From Paenibacillus gyeongsangnamensis (GTDB taxonomy: Bacteria > Bacillota > Bacilli > Paenibacillales > NBRC-103111): DNA of 64,000 nt. A program made the position numbers and the translations under genes. Under the pieces are notes generated by a model that worked only from the letters and a program-made list of their open reading frames with translations, made no database searches and was not told where the DNA came from. Positions 61,827-64,000 of this stretch are shown in pieces. Each line of letters opens with the position of its first letter. Positions within the stretch are counted from its first letter, which is position 1. The stretch is taken from contig NZ_JAQAGZ010000014.1 in assembly GCF_027533625.1 (NCBI RefSeq), positions 144,889 through 208,888 of the forward strand. The letters run 5' to 3'.

Positions 61827-61845
61827 AAAATATGCTTATCTGGTA
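61827..61845 (+). other. Right junction: inverted end plus 6-bp core
   Basis: AAAATATGCTTAT (61827-61839) is the inverse of the left end with one mismatch. CTGGTA (61840-61845) occupies the core position and is followed by host AAATAACGCC. CTGGTA differs from the left core CCGGCA at two positions, both third codon positions (ACT-GGT versus ACC-GGC). Confidence 0.85.
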
Positions 61846-62855
61846 AAATAACGCCGCTCGCCAAGGTGGAGCCGGTGGACATCGCGGGCGTTACAGTATC
61901 GAACTGCACGCTGAACAACATGGAGGACATCGAGCGCAAGAACCTGAAGCACGCGCTCGGCAGCCTCATCTATATTCGTCGCTCTAACGACGTGATCCCG
62001 GAGATTTTGGGCAAAGTGACGGAAGAAGCGGACGGGCAGGAAATTAAACCTCCGAGCGAATGTCCTTATTGCAGCCATCCCTTGGAAAAGAGAGGACCGC
62101 ATCTTTTCTGTACCAACCGGACCGATTGCCGGCCGCAGCTGGTGGGGCGCATCGCCCATTTCGCCTCCCGCGATGCCATGGACATCGAGACGTTCAGCGA
62201 GAAGACGGCGGGGCAGCTGTACGATTCGCTTGAGGTTCGCGATCCGTCGGACCTGTATTATTTGACGTTCGACGACTTGATTAAGCTGGAGCGGTTCGGT
62301 ACGAAGAAGGCGGAGAAGCTGATTGCCGCTTTTGAGAAAAGCAAGGACTGCGACCTGGCGTCGTTCCTATACGCGCTCGGCATCCCGAACACCGGCAAGA
62401 CGACGACCAAGGTGCTGGCCGATCACTACCGCAGCCTGGAGAAGCTGATGCAGGCCGAGCCGGAGGAGCTGACCGGTCTCCCGGATATCGGCGGGATTGT
62501 CGCCGAGAGCATCGTCGGCTTCTTCCGCGAGCCTGGCATGCAGCGCAGTATCGAACGGCTGCTCGCTGCCGGCGTTACGCCGCGGAGCAAGGAGGCGACG
62601 GTCGTTGCGAGCGAGGATAACCCTTTCTTCGGCAAGACGGTCGTTCTGACCGGGACGCTGGCGACCATGGGCCGGGACGAAGCGGCGAACAAGCTGGAGA
62701 AGCTCGGAGCCAAGGTGACCGGGAGCGTCTCGAAGAAGACGGATATCGTGATTGCGGGAGATAGCGCCGGCTCCAAGCTGGCGAAGGCGCAGGAACTGGG
62801 CATCCGGATCATCGACAATGAAGAAGAGCTTCTGAAACTGCTCGGGGAGGGCTAA
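61846..62855 (+). pseudogene. ligA: Host ligA, 3' part separated from its start
   Basis: The frame opens directly at the element border and reads ITPLAKVEPVDIAGVTVSNC, the OB-fold start. The zinc finger CPYCSHPL...CTNRTDC follows, then HhH repeats (FGTKKAEKLIAAFEKSK, LTGLPDIGGIVAESIVGF) and the BRCT domain (GKTVVLTGTLATMGRDEAAN) to the stop at 62,855. It has the G+C-rich composition and codon use of the backbone and is free of stops, so the disruption is recent on an evolutionary scale. It has no promoter or RBS of its own; an internal ATG at 61,920 is not expected to be used. It ends at a terminator. Confidence 0.93.
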
Positions 62856-62867
62856 TCCGATCCGCTG

Positions 62868-62902
62868 CCGGTTGCGCGAATTGCTGCGCAACCGGTTTTT
62901 TT
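62868..62902 (+). terminator. Rho-independent terminator of the pcrB-pcrA-ligA operon
   Basis: The 10-bp stem CCGGTTGCGC / GCGCAACCGG is followed by seven T residues, 13 bp after the ligA stop. Confidence 0.92.
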
Positions 62903-63316
62903 GTTGCGGGGTCGATTTTTCAAAGAAGGGGGTGGCTTTATGCCGCATATCGTAAGTGGAGGCCACTTCAAAGGCGGCCATTTAGGCCAATGAACCGAAG
63001 CTTTGCAAACCTGCAAGGTGCTTCCGGCTTTTTATGCCGGAGATCGGCACGATTCCGTTCTGGCGCGTATCGCCGTTGAAGGGCTCCTGGTGGTGTCATT
63101 TACGTCTTGGAGACGCGGCAGGCCGACCATTTTACCGGCTACCGCAGGCCGCAGATGCTTTCACGGCCGGCGGAGTTGATCATGCTGAATAGATTCGTTC
63201 ACAGGAGTGCATCCTTTTAAAAGCTTGGATGAATCGAAGGGAGCTGCCTGAGGCCGCGGGAACGAAGCTTTGAAAAGCTCATCTGCGCCCGGGAAAAAAA
63301 TAGTAGGATTCGGTAG
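62903..63316. other. Intergenic region between ligA and the rRNA operon
   Basis: A 17-codon frame at 62941-62994 (MPHIVSGGHFKGGHLGQ) has a strong-looking site AGAAGGGGGTGG four bases before its ATG. A hairpin with CCGGCTTTTTATGCCGG lies near 63,031-63,047. No larger gene was seen. Confidence 0.4.
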
Positions 63317-63346
63317 TTGCATTCCGGTGCCGGTTTGTGTTAATCT
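63317..63346 (+). promoter_or_regulatory. rRNA operon promoter P1
   Basis: TTGCAT (63317-63322), 18-bp spacer, TAATCT (63341-63346). Confidence 0.6.
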
Positions 63347-63414
63347 ATTGCTTGTCGCCGAAAAAGACAGCCGTTAACTTACGGAATGCCTGATCGGCTG
63401 GAGAAAAAAAGTAG

Positions 63415-63443
63415 TTGCAATGTTCGTCGCAAGATGATAAGAT
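63415..63443 (+). promoter_or_regulatory. rRNA operon promoter P2
   Basis: TTGCAA (63415-63420), 17-bp spacer, TAAGAT (63438-63443). It shares GTAGTTGCA with P1, as expected for tandem rrn promoters. Confidence 0.7.
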
Positions 63444-63486
63444 ATGATTCTGTCACGGCGAGAACGCAGCTGATGACGCAAGGAAA

Positions 63487-63506
63487 GCTCTTTGAAAACT
63501 GAACAA
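63487..63506 (+). promoter_or_regulatory. rRNA leader boxA-type element
   Basis: GCTCTTTGAAAACTGAACAA is the conserved antitermination-type leader sequence found before 16S in Bacillales. Confidence 0.8.
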
Positions 63507-63612
63507 ATGAGTTCGTAATGCTAAGCGTTAAATGTAAGAGATTGAGCTTAATCGGCTCTGTTCGATAATCGTTGTCACTCTGCTCGGCTCCGGCTAAGCG
63601 GATGCGCAACAC

Positions 63613-64000
<388 letters not shown>

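Larger units (their letters stand above)
17583..61839. mobile_element. 44.3-kb integrated element in ligA, Tn554-like recombinases, carries own ligA
   Basis: Joining 17,582 to 61,846 restores an uninterrupted ligA reading frame (T-G-K-I-T-P-L-A). Both borders carry the same 13-bp sequence in inverted orientation with one mismatch (ATAAGTATATTTT at left, ATAAGCATATTTT at right), each preceded by a 6-bp core. There is no long direct repeat. Content is A+T-rich and mosaic: replacement ligA, IS21 remnant, type I RM operon, cassette-like array, IS110 element, regulator genes, three tyrosine recombinases with accessory genes, and a helicase/TcmP/DUF5131 module. No phage structural, replication or conjugation genes were seen. 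Known Tn554 inserts site-specifically in radC with a 6-bp core and three tnp genes; the match in style is by analogy, not by demonstrated homology. Confidence 0.9.

Noticed and set aside
17583..61839. Prophage or conjugative element
   Set aside because: No capsid, tail, terminase, relaxase, coupling or mating-pore genes. The DUF5131 phage-like protein alone is not enough.

Overview
The window is chromosomal DNA from a Paenibacillus-like firmicute. The 16S rRNA start at the right edge, the pcrB-pcrA-ligA gene order, CotF-type spore coat genes and strong GGAGG ribosome binding sites all point there. The backbone (about 1-17,582 and 61,846-64,000) is G+C-rich. The roughly 44 kb between is visibly A+T-rich with foreign gene content.

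Left backbone: the end of a U32 peptidase gene, a broken polymorphic-toxin tip with a possible immunity gene, a Gld-like ABC export operon (ATPase, permease, GldG-like, DUF4340), a collapsed CHASE-GGDEF-EAL gene, two CotF-like coat genes, a marR-MFS pair behind a palindromic operator, a lipoprotein, then pcrB-pcrA-ligA.

Main discovery: ligA is cut in two by an integrated element at about 17,583-61,839. The 5' part (16,574-17,582) and 3' part (61,846-62,855) join in frame within the conserved G-R-T-G-K segment. The element has 13-bp imperfect inverted ends, each next to a 6-bp core (CCGGCA left, CTGGTA right). It carries its own complete, divergent, A+T-rich ligA immediately inside the left end, so it appears to replace the essential function it destroys. 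A three-tyrosine-recombinase operon reminiscent of Tn554, with a coiled-coil protein and a zinc-ribbon protein, is the likely mobility module.

Element layout, left to right: replacement ligA; a decayed IS21 element; a five-gene type I restriction-modification-like operon (degenerate methylase-TRD protein, an ADP-ribosylglycohydrolase-HsdM fusion, a second HsdM, HsdS, HsdR) behind a long palindrome and a consensus promoter; restriction and transposase remnants; a cassette-like array (34.5-45.8 kb) of small single genes separated by attC-like repeats, with an IS110-family element inside it; a regulator and a DGQHR (DndB-like) protein between inverted multi-hairpin repeats; the recombinase operon; a probable defence module (helicase-nuclease, TcmP, DUF5131); a small gene; and the right end.

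Right backbone: ligA 3' half and its terminator, then the leader, tandem promoters and 5' end of a 16S rRNA gene. All family names come from reading motifs and protein sequence by eye; no database search was run.
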